Program-made: the position numbers and the translations under genes | Shown here: in pieces, positions 1 through 7,927 of the stretch | Position numbering within the stretch: position 1 is the first letter of the stretch | How the letters are laid out: every line of letters begins with the position of its first letter | The notes under the pieces: model-generated | The model's database searches: none | The model's input: only the letters and a program-made list of their open reading frames with translations | What the model was told of the DNA's origin: nothing | From: Chitinophagaceae bacterium UBA4857 | GTDB taxonomy: Bacteria; Bacteroidota; Bacteroidia; Chitinophagales; Chitinophagaceae | NCBI GenBank assembly: GCA_002399735.1 | Contig: DHEF01000004.1 | Coordinates: forward strand, 110,010-174,009 | DNA: 64,000 nucleotides | Reading direction: 5' to 3'

Positions 1-631
1 CCGATAGGGTAAAATGTGAAATATGTTTTTGGTGACGTAAAGCATTTAAAGTAATGGCACTGCTGCCTTTTATTTTAGCCAACGAATCGGCATTAATAAA
101 ATTAGCATCGGTAATATAGGTGTAGTTGCCAAACCTGAAGCCCAGAACGGGCATATTCATATGCATTACCCAAATAGGTGTTACGCTAATATCGCCAATT
201 ACAAAATCATCATCGGTAATGGGTACAATGTTCATTTGTGGCAGGCCGGGAATATTACGGTGGTCAAAAGCATAATAAAAGTCCCGCCTGATGGCATCTT
301 CCGTCATTTGATTGGCGTAAACAGGAATGGTTTTCTTTTGAAAAAAGTTAAAAGCCCTTATATCATCTAAACCGGCTATATGGTCACGGTGAGGGTGGGT
401 AAAAATAACGGCATCAATCTTTTGTACTTTTTCTCTTAACATCTGGTACCTGAAATCGGGTCCCGTATCCACTATTATGCAGGTAGTGTCACTTTCTACC
501 ATAATACTGGAACGCAGACGGGTATCTTTTTTGTCGTTAGATTGACAAACGGCGCAGTTACAGGCAATCATGGGCACGCCACTACTGGTGCCGGTTCCTA
601 AAAAAGTTATTTTTAATTTGTTAAATAACAC
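1..631 (-). CDS. MBL-fold metallo-hydrolase, PhnP-like (3' end cut off by window)
   Basis: The minus-strand frame reads from a probable GTG at 631 and leaves the window at base 1, so the C-terminus is missing. Near the N-terminus FLGTGTSSGVP is followed by CNCAVC and TRLRSS. These are the metal-binding and substrate-loop features of PhnP-type phosphodiesterases in the metallo-beta-lactamase fold. HPHRDHIAGLDDIRAF is the HxHxDH zinc motif, and ITDANF supplies the later Asp ligand. The family hydrolyses small phosphodiesters or related substrates in the cytoplasm; the substrate here is unknown. The start codon is uncertain because no ATG sits close upstream. Confidence 0.8.
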   Translation of the reverse strand, partial: MLFNKLKITFLGTGTSSGVPMIACNCAVCQSNDKKDTRLRSSIMVESDTTCIIVDTGPDFRYQMLREKVQKIDAVIFTHPHRDHIAGLDDIRAFNFFQKKTIPVYANQMTEDAIRRDFYYAFDHRNIPGLPQMNIVPITDDDFVIGDISVTPIWVMHMNMPVLGFRFGNYTYITDANFINADSLAKIKGSSAITLNALRHQKHISHFTLS

Positions 632-681
632 AGTGGTAAAAGTAGTAAAAGCAAAACTAAACAGCAGACTAAACTTGTGTA

Positions 682-966
682 TCAGGCCTGACCTTCTTCT
701 GTGCTGTTTACAGTAACAAGCGTTCTGTATAATTTGCGGGCTTCGTCAGTCAGTAAATTTGTATCAATAGATAATTGAGGAATAAGCTCCATTAACGTGT
801 TAATGCGGCCTTCGGTAGGTAAAAACTTATTTAAAACAACCACTTTTTTAGCTTCCAGAATGCAAAATCCGCTTTGAAAAGTACCTCTTTCATAGCGCAA
901 AACATAGCCACATTGTTCAGGTATGGCTTCCAGTTTATCAAGTGTTGTTTGTGTATATTTTATCAT
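682..966 (-). CDS. Conserved hypothetical protein, 94 aa
   Basis: A small soluble protein with no signal peptide or membrane segment. It begins MIKYTQTTLDKLEAIPEQCGY and has a mixed charged/hydrophobic composition consistent with a folded cytoplasmic protein. It lies about 50 bases upstream of, and on the same strand as, the MBL-fold hydrolase, so the two may be co-transcribed. I do not recognise a named family. The reading frame has normal codon use for the window and no competing gene overlaps it. Confidence 0.65.
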   Translation of the reverse strand: MIKYTQTTLDKLEAIPEQCGYVLRYERGTFQSGFCILEAKKVVVLNKFLPTEGRINTLMELIPQLSIDTNLLTDEARKLYRTLVTVNSTEEGQA

Positions 967-1130
967 GCCACCGTTCGTTATAAATTACAGGTGCAATTTA
1001 CTTTATATAAAAAGGGGGTGTGTAAGTACTTTTCCACATAAAAATGTTATAAAGTGAGTAATTAACACCTTAAAGCTTAATGCGATAGTTTTAACACGGA
1101 ATTGAACCTAAAGGTTTATATATAAAACGA

Positions 1131-1138
1131 TATTTTTG
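1131..1138 (+). promoter_or_regulatory. Candidate -7 box for the SUI1 gene
   Basis: TATTTTTG fits the Bacteroidota -7 consensus TAnnTTTG and lies about 40 bases before the ATG at 1180. The -33 element is not clear. Confidence 0.4.
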
Positions 1139-1179
1139 TTATGTCTTAATATTTACTCATTATTTATATTATTACTCCC

Positions 1180-1524
1180 ATGAGTAAGAAAAATAAACAG
1201 GATCGTAACGGCTTTGTATTTAGCACGAATCCAGATTTTCGATTTGAGGAAGAACAGGAAGCTGTAGAAACCCTAGCACCAGCGCAACAGCAGCTGCGTG
1301 TAAAATTGGAGACCAAACACAGGGCCGGTAAAGCGGTAACCTTAATTACTGGTTTTATTGGCTCCGATGAGGATTTACAGGAACTGGCCAAAAAATTAAA
1401 AAACTTTTGCGGTACAGGTGGCAGTGCCAAAGATGGTGAAGCCATTATACAAGGTGACCAGCGGGATAAAGTATTGGCCTGGTTATTAAAAAACGGTTAT
1501 ACAAAAACTAAACGTATAGGTTAA
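1180..1524 (+). CDS. SUI1/eIF1-like translation initiation factor (YciH family)
   Basis: This 114-residue protein has an acidic, variable N-terminus followed by the SUI1 fold: LRVKLETKHRAGKAVTLITG, then the loop LKNFCGTGGSAKDG and the end GDQRDKVLAWLLKNGYTK. The NFCGTGGSxKDG segment is the diagnostic signature. Bacterial members are thought to influence start-site selection at the ribosome, but their role outside Enterobacteria is poorly established. A candidate promoter lies about 40 bases upstream. The stop codon overlaps the start of the next small gene by one base (TAATG), which suggests translational coupling. Confidence 0.93.
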   Translation: MSKKNKQDRNGFVFSTNPDFRFEEEQEAVETLAPAQQQLRVKLETKHRAGKAVTLITGFIGSDEDLQELAKKLKNFCGTGGSAKDGEAIIQGDQRDKVLAWLLKNGYTKTKRIG

Positions 1525-1697
1525 TGTATTGGCAGGTAGGTATTATAGGGTTGGTTTGTTGCCTGATAGGTATTTACCTGTTTGTTAAAAATGCTTTTGA
1601 AGAAGGTAAAAGCATTTTTAATGCCATTATGTTTTTAATATTGGGTGTGTTTTTAATTAGCTATGCCAGTGCTATGCTTTATGGTTGGGTAAGGTGA
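1524..1697 (+). CDS. Small two-helix membrane protein, 57 aa
   Basis: The reading frame starts at the ATG overlapping the SUI1 stop codon (TAATG) and ends at a TGA. The product, MYWQVGIIGLVCCLIGIYLF and onward, has two hydrophobic stretches (about residues 3-20 and 33-51). A short charged loop, KNAFEEGKS, separates them, so it should be a hairpin in the inner membrane. No function can be assigned. The one-base overlap, uninterrupted frame and clean membrane pattern argue that it is real despite its size. Confidence 0.6.
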   Translation: MYWQVGIIGLVCCLIGIYLFVKNAFEEGKSIFNAIMFLILGVFLISYASAMLYGWVR

Positions 1698-1735
1698 CGA
1701 AAGTTGTAAGTTAGAAGTAATTAAGTTTTAAGATT

Positions 1736-2293
1736 TTAGTTATCTGCAATAGTGGTGTTAACTCCGTAGCTTATTCCCACATTCGTAAACAGGGTTTTTA
1801 AAAGTTCATATTGTTTAAAACAGAGATTGTCATCTAAACCCATGTTTATATGACTAGATCTCGTTCTGCTACACTCAAAACAAATTTCAAGATAAGCAAA
1901 GCTTTCATTTTTTTCATTTATAAAGATTAAAGCATTTCGCGGCCTGAAACACATGGTAACTTCATCAATATTGTTTGCTATCTTTTTCTCATAGTTGTAC
2001 AAAATATCTGTTAATACATTTATTTGTACTAATCTAAGTGCTTTAATCTCATGTAGCTTGCTATAGCAGATGGTATCATTTTTCGTAGGTAAGCTATAAT
2101 CAATCTTTCTCAATAATATACCACTAGAACTCGTATCTGTAATATATGATATCGCTAAAACACGAACAGCTTGGTTAAACGGATAACGTTGTGAAAGTTC
2201 ATGAAAAGGAGTGTTGGATGTTTTAACGCAATCAATTACCTGGCTAAAGGATAATGTAGGAATAATTATAAATAGTATCGCTAAAAGTCGCAT
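1736..2293 (-). CDS. Secreted protein of unknown function, 185 aa
   Basis: The N-terminus MRLLAILFIIIPTLSFSQV is a clear Sec signal peptide with a Bacteroidota-style SFSQ cleavage site, so the protein is periplasmic or exported. The mature part contains several cysteines, including CFECSRTRSSH, a possible metal-binding or disulphide-bonded element. I recognise no family. It lies upstream of no obvious operon partner: the next gene on the same strand begins more than 1 kb away and ends about 50 bases from this start. Confidence 0.7.
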   Translation of the reverse strand: MRLLAILFIIIPTLSFSQVIDCVKTSNTPFHELSQRYPFNQAVRVLAISYITDTSSSGILLRKIDYSLPTKNDTICYSKLHEIKALRLVQINVLTDILYNYEKKIANNIDEVTMCFRPRNALIFINEKNESFAYLEICFECSRTRSSHINMGLDDNLCFKQYELLKTLFTNVGISYGVNTTIADN

Positions 2294-2347
2294 GGTTGAA
2301 AGGGGGGAATGCTGAATTTTAAGTCAGCCAAGCTACTATCTACATTA

Positions 2348-3373
2348 TTAATTAATAAAACCACCGGCCTGCACAATTTCCCGCCTACTCATGTTTTTCA
2401 ATAATACGGTTTCATTTCCTGTTTTATCATATTGTTTCCAGTAAACATAGTAACTGGCTTCATTAACATTAAAGCTAGGCAAAACGTTTCCTAATTGCAT
2501 AGAGTGGTATTTAACCATAGCAGTTTTTTTATGCTGTTTGTCAAAACTGGTTTTTATTACTTCGTAGGTAGTATATAAAATTACACCTTTGCCATAGGTT
2601 ATGTTTTTCCAGGTATATTTAGCTGTTACATTTCCCTCTTCATCATAATCAATTCGTGAGTCAGGTTTTATTTCGTTTTTTATTTTTTTATTAGGGTAGT
2701 ATTCTGTTGAACGGGTAAACTTAGCTCTAACTTTTTCTATCTTTTTTACTCTCCCATTCGGGTAGTAGCTTGTTGCATTATATTCAGGTGAAAAATAAGA
2801 ATGATCTAAAACATGTGTTATCTTGCTTAATACAGAAAGTGTGTCATACTCTCTGATATGAATTTTTTTACGAAAGAAAATAACAGTTTGGTATACCTCG
2901 CCATTGGGGTAGAAAAATGTTAAAGAGTCTTTAGGCGCTCCTGCTTTAAAATTCCCACGCATTTGTACAACTCCATTTTCATACACATCCTCATGTACGC
3001 CGTTTAATAAACCTTTACAACCATAGTAAGCTTCTCCGCCTTGTTCAATGCTGTATTTTATATTTATTCTTTTGTCATAATGTAAGTGTGTATTTACACT
3101 GTCGGTAATTATTATAGGAGCTATACTTGATTTACGTTGTCTTGGAAAAAAAAGATTGTATGTGCCTTTATTGTCTAACCACACGGTGCCTTTATCGCTT
3201 TTATAAGCATCACCTTCCAGGTTAACTAAATAATACATACCTGTATCTAAAGCTGTAATATTGGTACAGGGATTTACACGAAATAGTTGAAAAGAAATTT
3301 TTTGTGTATAACCGTTGTTAACACCAATGAAAACACTAAATAGTATGAAAAGTAGTTTTTTGTACATAATCAA
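2348..3373 (-). CDS. Secreted YwqK/MORN-like repeat protein (paralogue A), 341 aa
   Basis: It starts with a signal peptide (MYKKLLFILFSVFIGVNNGYTQ, preceded by two extra residues in the longest frame). The middle carries repeated units of the type YYPNGRVKKIEKV, EYYPNKKIKNEI and DYDEEGNVTAKYTW. These resemble the YwqK-family repeats often annotated as toxin-antitoxin YwqK antitoxin or MORN variants; in Bacteroidota most such proteins are exported and of unknown role. The neighbouring gene at 3430-4440 is a clear paralogue in the same order of motifs (HEDxYENG, PKDSL, YYPxxK, VLYKN), so the pair arose by tandem duplication. Function is not inferable. Confidence 0.75.
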   Translation of the reverse strand: MIMYKKLLFILFSVFIGVNNGYTQKISFQLFRVNPCTNITALDTGMYYLVNLEGDAYKSDKGTVWLDNKGTYNLFFPRQRKSSIAPIIITDSVNTHLHYDKRINIKYSIEQGGEAYYGCKGLLNGVHEDVYENGVVQMRGNFKAGAPKDSLTFFYPNGEVYQTVIFFRKKIHIREYDTLSVLSKITHVLDHSYFSPEYNATSYYPNGRVKKIEKVRAKFTRSTEYYPNKKIKNEIKPDSRIDYDEEGNVTAKYTWKNITYGKGVILYTTYEVIKTSFDKQHKKTAMVKYHSMQLGNVLPSFNVNEASYYVYWKQYDKTGNETVLLKNMSRREIVQAGGFIN

Positions 3374-3429
3374 GGTTCATAAAGATACAGAAATTAGCCT
3401 TTGCTTATTAACGCTTTATATGTGAGCAT

Positions 3430-4440
3430 TTATGGATTTGTAATAAAACCCCCAATCTCTTTTACAAGCAATTTACCAACGTTTTTATATAGTACTTTTT
3501 CCTCGCCCAAATCGTTGTATTTTTTCCAGTAAAAAATATAATCAGCATCATTAAAGTTTAGTTTGGGTTGCTTTATATTACCTTGTTGGGAGAAATATTT
3601 AAGGTCTTCTTTTATTTGCCCTTTTTCGGTATAAACAATTTTTCGAATTTCAAATCCCCTTTTCATTAAAGAGCCGTCTTTTAAATTTCTATGCTTCCAG
3701 GTAAATACCATTTCAGGACTACCATCTGTAAAATATTCAGTTCGTTTATTTTTAGTGAGTGTAGTTTTTAATTTTCGGCTGGGATAATATTCTACATAAT
3801 TGGATGATCTGTTTTTTACTTTTTCTCTGGACTGTAAACTACCGTTTTCAAAAAATGTAGTAGCGTTATAATCGGTTATAACAGGTAGCTTATTGCTATT
3901 ACGACTTACTTTACGCAAAGTGCCAAGGCTGTCGTACTCTTGTATTATATTAAGCGTACTTAAATAATAGGTACTCCTTTTTATATGGCCGTTATAGTAA
4001 AACATGACCAGCGAATCTTTGGGCAGGCCATTTACAAAGTTGCCTCTTATGTGTGGATTACCGTTTTCATAAAAATCTTCATGGAATCCGTTTAATAAAC
4101 CTTCGCAATTTTGAAAGGACATTCCCCAGTTTTTTGCAGCAAACCTTATTTTGGGTTCTATATATGTATATACAGTTTCATTGTCGGTTATATGTATTGT
4201 AGGAAAAACGGTATTCATACTTTTGGGATAGTATATTTCATATGTTCCTTTTTCTTTCAGCCAAACTTTTCCTGCTATATTTCTGTAATTAACCCCAAAC
4301 TTATCTACTAAATAATATATGGAAGAATCTACGGTAACTGTTTTGGTGCAATAATTAACCCGCTGCATTTGAAACCATATTTGTTGTGCAAATACTGTAG
4401 AACTAAATAATAATAAAAATATGATCAGCAGTTTTTTCAT
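3430..4440 (-). CDS. Secreted YwqK/MORN-like repeat protein (paralogue B), 336 aa
   Basis: The signal peptide MKKLLIIFLLLFSSTVFAQQ leads into a domain that tracks the neighbouring paralogue: YYLVD, NGFHEDFYENGNPHIRGNF, GLPKDSLVMFYYNG, YYPSRKLKT and a C-terminal IFYWKKYNDLGEEKVLYKNV. The repeats have the YwqK-like pattern of an aromatic pair, Asn-Gly and a charged strand. The two genes are separated by only 56 bases on the same strand, and this one is upstream, so they probably form one transcript. An envelope location is likely; the biochemical role is unknown. Confidence 0.75.
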   Translation of the reverse strand: MKKLLIIFLLLFSSTVFAQQIWFQMQRVNYCTKTVTVDSSIYYLVDKFGVNYRNIAGKVWLKEKGTYEIYYPKSMNTVFPTIHITDNETVYTYIEPKIRFAAKNWGMSFQNCEGLLNGFHEDFYENGNPHIRGNFVNGLPKDSLVMFYYNGHIKRSTYYLSTLNIIQEYDSLGTLRKVSRNSNKLPVITDYNATTFFENGSLQSREKVKNRSSNYVEYYPSRKLKTTLTKNKRTEYFTDGSPEMVFTWKHRNLKDGSLMKRGFEIRKIVYTEKGQIKEDLKYFSQQGNIKQPKLNFNDADYIFYWKKYNDLGEEKVLYKNVGKLLVKEIGGFITNP

Positions 4441-4504
4441 GTAATGGTTGTAAAAACAAGATACATAAACAACTTATTAAGTAATTGTTAATTGCCGAAT
4501 ATAG

Positions 4505-4592
4505 AGGAGTGACACTTGCACATTGTTCAATAGAATTGTTGCAGTACAAGTGAGTGACACAACGAAACCCTAATCAAGGGTGGGACGCTGGT
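4505..4592. repeat. Dispersed intergenic repeat, B type
   Basis: It contains GCACATTGTTCAATAGAATT and GTTGCAGTACAAGTGAGTG. Close relatives lie near 47.9 kb, 55.0 kb, 58.25 kb and 61.1 kb. It is non-coding. Confidence 0.6.
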
Positions 4593-4600
4593 AAAAAAAT

Positions 4601-4630
4601 AAAAAGCACCTGCATATACAGGCGCTTTTT
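4601..4630 (-). terminator. Intrinsic terminator after the isocitrate dehydrogenase gene
   Basis: AAAAAGCACCTG and CAGGCGCTTTTT form a hairpin around CATATA, with T-runs on both strands. It sits about 50 bases past the icd stop, so it most likely ends that transcript. Confidence 0.7.
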
Positions 4631-4681
4631 ATTATATAATGCTTGGCTAACTATTAACAAATAACCATTAACCAATAACGC

Positions 4682-6133
4682 CTACTGTCCTTGTGCTAAG
4701 CTGTAACCGCGTTTGTCGCCCCATTGGTTCAACAACTCAAACGAACAAATTTTAAAGTTGCCGCTAAGACTTACATATAAACCAATAATATCAGTTTGGC
4801 TAAGTGGTGTACCGTCTAAGCTTTCAAAACGTACATTGTATTGATTAACCAGGTTGGTATAAACTGATCCCGTAGGCCATACCTGCGTACCACGATTACT
4901 AATATTTACCAGGTTAAATTTAACACCCGCATGGCGCTGACATTTTAATGCAATTACATGCGGTTGTTCGCTGCTTTCAATAAACATATCTACACCGGCA
5001 ATGGTTTCGTTTTCTGTTTCGTTACTAACCATCATGCTGTTTTGTTGCAATTTAAACGGAGCAGGAGTGCCCGGTTTGTTGGCAACAATTTCTTTAGCAC
5101 CAACGGCAGGTTTTTTACCAAAGTTGGCTATAATAGCATTGGCAAATTCGGTAGTGTTAACCGATGCCGTGTTTTTATCACCAAAATCACCGGTATGTAC
5201 ACCGCTTTCTAAAGTGTACAACAAAGCATTTTCAATAATGGCTGCATTTTCGGTTAAGCCTACGTGTTGTAACATGGCAATACCGCTTAATAACAGGGCA
5301 GTAGGGTTGGCAATATTACGGCCGGCAATATCCGGTGCTGTACCATGTACGGCTTCAAAAATGGAGATATGATCACCAATGTTTGCCGATGGAGCAAAAC
5401 CTAAGCCACCTACTAATCCGGCACAAAGATCACTCACAATATCGCCTTGTAAATTGGTTAATACCACCACATCAAACAAATCCGGACGGGTAACCAGTTT
5501 CATACAAAGGTCATCCACAATAATATCATCCGCTTTAATTTCCGGATACTCTTTGGCTACTTCGTAAAAACATTCTAAAAATAAGCCGTCGGTTATCTTC
5601 ATAATGTTGGCCTTATGGCCACAACTAATACGACGTGCATTTTTCTGACGAGCCATTTCAAAAGCATAACGTATAACCTGCATACTTCCGGGGCGGGTAA
5701 TAAAACGACGGCTCAACGCTACGTCATGTGTAAGCATATGCTCCACACCACCATAAGTGTCTTCAATATTTTCTCGCACTACCGTAATATCAATAGGTAT
5801 ACCGGCTTTGCTAAACACTGTATCTACACCATGCAGGCTTTGAAAAGCACGTTTGTTTGCGTACGTATTCCAGGTTTTACGGGCAGTAACATTAATACTT
5901 TTTACACCCTTGCCTTTAGGCGTTTCCATAGGGCCTTTAAACAACAAACCAAGCGTTTCAATAGTTTGCTTGGCTTCCGGCGTCATGCCGTTATTAAATC
6001 CTTTGTCAAACACCCATTTTCCCATATCTACAAACTCATACTCCAACGGTGTGTTATTGGCTTTAAAAATGTTAAGCACGGCATCCATTATTTCCGGTCC
6101 AATGCCATCACCTTTTGCTACAGCTATTTTCAT
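4682..6133 (-). CDS. icd: NADP-type isocitrate dehydrogenase, long form with C-terminal extension
   Basis: This enzyme oxidatively decarboxylates isocitrate to 2-oxoglutarate in the TCA cycle. The protein opens with KGDGIGPEI, has the substrate loop VRENIEDTYGG, the Mg-binding region DDLCMKLVTRPDLFDVVV and NLQGDIVSDL, and the cofactor loop EAVHGTAPDIAGRNIANP. It is 483 residues. The core ends near residue 340 and is followed by a linker and an extra domain of about 120 residues, as in the Thermus/Rickettsia type rather than the E. coli type. Cofactor preference cannot be settled by eye. The gene is a single unit with a terminator downstream and repeats on both sides. Confidence 0.9.
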   Translation of the reverse strand: MKIAVAKGDGIGPEIMDAVLNIFKANNTPLEYEFVDMGKWVFDKGFNNGMTPEAKQTIETLGLLFKGPMETPKGKGVKSINVTARKTWNTYANKRAFQSLHGVDTVFSKAGIPIDITVVRENIEDTYGGVEHMLTHDVALSRRFITRPGSMQVIRYAFEMARQKNARRISCGHKANIMKITDGLFLECFYEVAKEYPEIKADDIIVDDLCMKLVTRPDLFDVVVLTNLQGDIVSDLCAGLVGGLGFAPSANIGDHISIFEAVHGTAPDIAGRNIANPTALLLSGIAMLQHVGLTENAAIIENALLYTLESGVHTGDFGDKNTASVNTTEFANAIIANFGKKPAVGAKEIVANKPGTPAPFKLQQNSMMVSNETENETIAGVDMFIESSEQPHVIALKCQRHAGVKFNLVNISNRGTQVWPTGSVYTNLVNQYNVRFESLDGTPLSQTDIIGLYVSLSGNFKICSFELLNQWGDKRGYSLAQGQ

Positions 6134-6171
6134 AAATTATTATATAATTGTGTGTTTAATATTTTATTTTT

Positions 6172-6345
6172 TTTGGGGCTGTCAACAGTAGTACTACTAT
6201 CAACAGCAGTTCCCGCTGTCCGTTATACCTTCGCCGCTAAGGCGGCTACGGTGCCACTGACATCGGGCCGCCGGTAAACAGTTGTACAAAGCCCGGCAAT
6301 GCTACAGCAACCACAACCATGGGCAATGCTTTCTCAAAAAAAACG
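6172..6345. repeat. Dispersed intergenic repeat, A type
   Basis: A GC-rich block opens with GGGGCTGTCAACAGTAGTAC and contains AACAGCAGTTCCCGCTG. It is an inverted relative of the copies at 34.1 kb and 44.5 kb. No gene lies between 6134 and 6580. Confidence 0.6.
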
Positions 6346-6580
6346 GGATAATAAAGCGGTTAATTTGGTGGCGCAAAGGTAACTTAAATACTGTAGCTTT
6401 TGGCATTAAATAAGGCTGTTTTATACGTATTTGCAATTTGTTTACATTTTACAACAACATTAAAACGGTATTAAAAAAAGGGTAAGTAAATAACGTTTAT
6501 TAAGTAAAACAAAGTTAACGTAACATAATTTGTATTGTAAAGGCCATGGAAATAACTTATTTTTACCAAAACCATTTTAT

Positions 6581-6967
6581 ATGAGTAGCGCAATAACTGC
6601 CGGCATATTGGTGCATGTGGAAACCTATTACCAACCAGATTACAGCAACCCCATGCAGTCGGAGTTTATGTTTGCCTACCGTATTACGCTTGAAAACCAC
6701 AATGCCTACCCCGTAAAATTACACCGTCGCAACTGGAAAATATTTGACAGTAACGGATCTTATCGCACTGTTGAGGGCGAAGGTGTAGTAGGCGTACAGC
6801 CCACTTTACAACCCGGCGAAAACTACCAGTACGTAAGCGGGTGCAACCTGCGCACCGATATGGGTAAAATGAAAGGCACTTACCAAATGGAAAACCTACA
6901 CAATAAAAAATTATTTCTGGTAGAAATTCCAGAGTTTGAAATGATTGTTCCGGCCAAAAACAATTAA
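6581..6967 (+). CDS. apaG: ApaG domain protein
   Basis: The chosen start (MSSAITAGILVHVET) gives 128 residues, the usual ApaG length; the open frame continues 17 codons upstream to 6530 but that part looks non-coding. Family features are FAYRITLENH, VKLHRRNWKIFDSNG, the glycine-rich GEGVVGVQPTLQPGE, and YVSGCNLRTDMGKMKGTYQM. ApaG proteins adopt a fibronectin-III-like fold. They have been linked to Co/Mg homeostasis and protein-protein contacts, but the molecular function is not firmly known. The gene stands alone, just before the PUL. Confidence 0.92.
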   Translation: MSSAITAGILVHVETYYQPDYSNPMQSEFMFAYRITLENHNAYPVKLHRRNWKIFDSNGSYRTVEGEGVVGVQPTLQPGENYQYVSGCNLRTDMGKMKGTYQMENLHNKKLFLVEIPEFEMIVPAKNN

Positions 6968-7034
6968 TAGTCACTAGCCTATAGGTGATTATACAGAGAA
7001 AACTTTTTATATTAAAAAAACGTTAGTTGACGAA

Positions 7035-7055
7035 ATAAGGGATGTAATCCCTTAT
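7035..7055. promoter_or_regulatory. Perfect 9-base inverted repeat upstream of the sigma gene
   Basis: ATAAGGGAT, a 3-base spacer, then ATCCCTTAT. It has no following T-run, so it is more like an operator or mRNA hairpin than a terminator. The gap 6968-7168 is otherwise very AT-rich. Confidence 0.4.
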
Positions 7056-7168
7056 GGTATTGGATTATAAATATTTATATAATATATTAACTTTTTTTAT
7101 CTTTTTATAAATTATTATTTTATTATTTTACGGTTAATTTGGTATTACCAAAGCCGATTGTTTAACTC

Positions 7169-7771
7169 TTGTCAAAAAATAGCTTACATAACGAAACCGT
7201 GTTGGTTGCAGCATTGCAACAAGGCGATAAAGAGGCGTTTACCGTATTGTATCGTCACTATAGTCCGCAATTATACAGCGGTATACTTCGTATAGTAAAA
7301 GACCCCCTCACTGCCGAAGAAATTACACAAGAGTTATTTACTAAAGTTTGGGTGAAAAGAGAAATGCCCGGGCTACAGGATAATTTTGCAGGGTATATTT
7401 ATCGTATCGGTCAAAGATTGATTTTCGACTTTTTCAGAAAACTAAAATCTGACCAACAGCTTTTACAGAAGTTTAAAAAACTGGCTGCTGAAAATTATAA
7501 TCCCGTAGAGGAACAATTGCTGGAAAAAGAATGTTCATTACTACTTAATAAAGCTATTAGCCAGCTTAGCCCGCAACAAAAGAAAGTATATAAACTGGTT
7601 AAAGAAGAAGGTTATACCTATAAAAAAGCCTCTGAAGTAATGGGTATATCACCGCTTACGGTAAAAGAATACCTGGTTACGGGTAAAAAAAATTTGCAAC
7701 AGTACATGCTGAACAATATGGATACCACCATGATACTCTCCTGGTTACTAATACAAGGCTCTTTACTATAA
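7169..7771 (+). CDS. ECF-type RNA polymerase sigma factor of the PUL
   Basis: The product is a 200-residue two-domain sigma factor. Region 2 reads AFTVLYRHYSPQLY through ITQELFTKVWVKR and FAGYIYRIGQRLIFDFFRK. Region 4 reads LSPQQKKVYKLVKEEGYTYK and ISPLTVKEYLVTGKKNLQQY, a helix-turn-helix. The frame opens with TTG (MSKNSLHNET); no in-frame ATG lies close upstream. The anti-sigma gene follows 156 bases later and the SusC gene has an STN domain. By the known FecIR-type logic it should therefore switch on the PUL when SusC senses its glycan. Confidence 0.9.
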   Translation: MSKNSLHNETVLVAALQQGDKEAFTVLYRHYSPQLYSGILRIVKDPLTAEEITQELFTKVWVKREMPGLQDNFAGYIYRIGQRLIFDFFRKLKSDQQLLQKFKKLAAENYNPVEEQLLEKECSLLLNKAISQLSPQQKKVYKLVKEEGYTYKKASEVMGISPLTVKEYLVTGKKNLQQYMLNNMDTTMILSWLLIQGSLL

Positions 7772-7927
7772 GGTCAGATTCCATTTATTGCTAGTTTTTG
7801 TTTGAAAAAATCTCAATTGATTGTTAATGAGTGTTTTAAATGCGTTAATTTTTTATTAAATTTCTATCCTTCCATCCCCCCATCCCTTTTTTTGCTACGT
7901 TATTAATGGAAATAAACCCATTGCAAA

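Noticed and set aside
2348..4440. The YwqK-like pair as a toxin-antitoxin system
   Set aside because: Both have signal peptides and are paralogues of each other; there is no toxin-like partner. The antitoxin name is only a family label.
5615..6277. Long plus-strand open frame of 220 codons over the icd gene
   Set aside because: It is antisense to a clear isocitrate dehydrogenase, has skewed composition and no recognisable domain; treated as a shadow frame.
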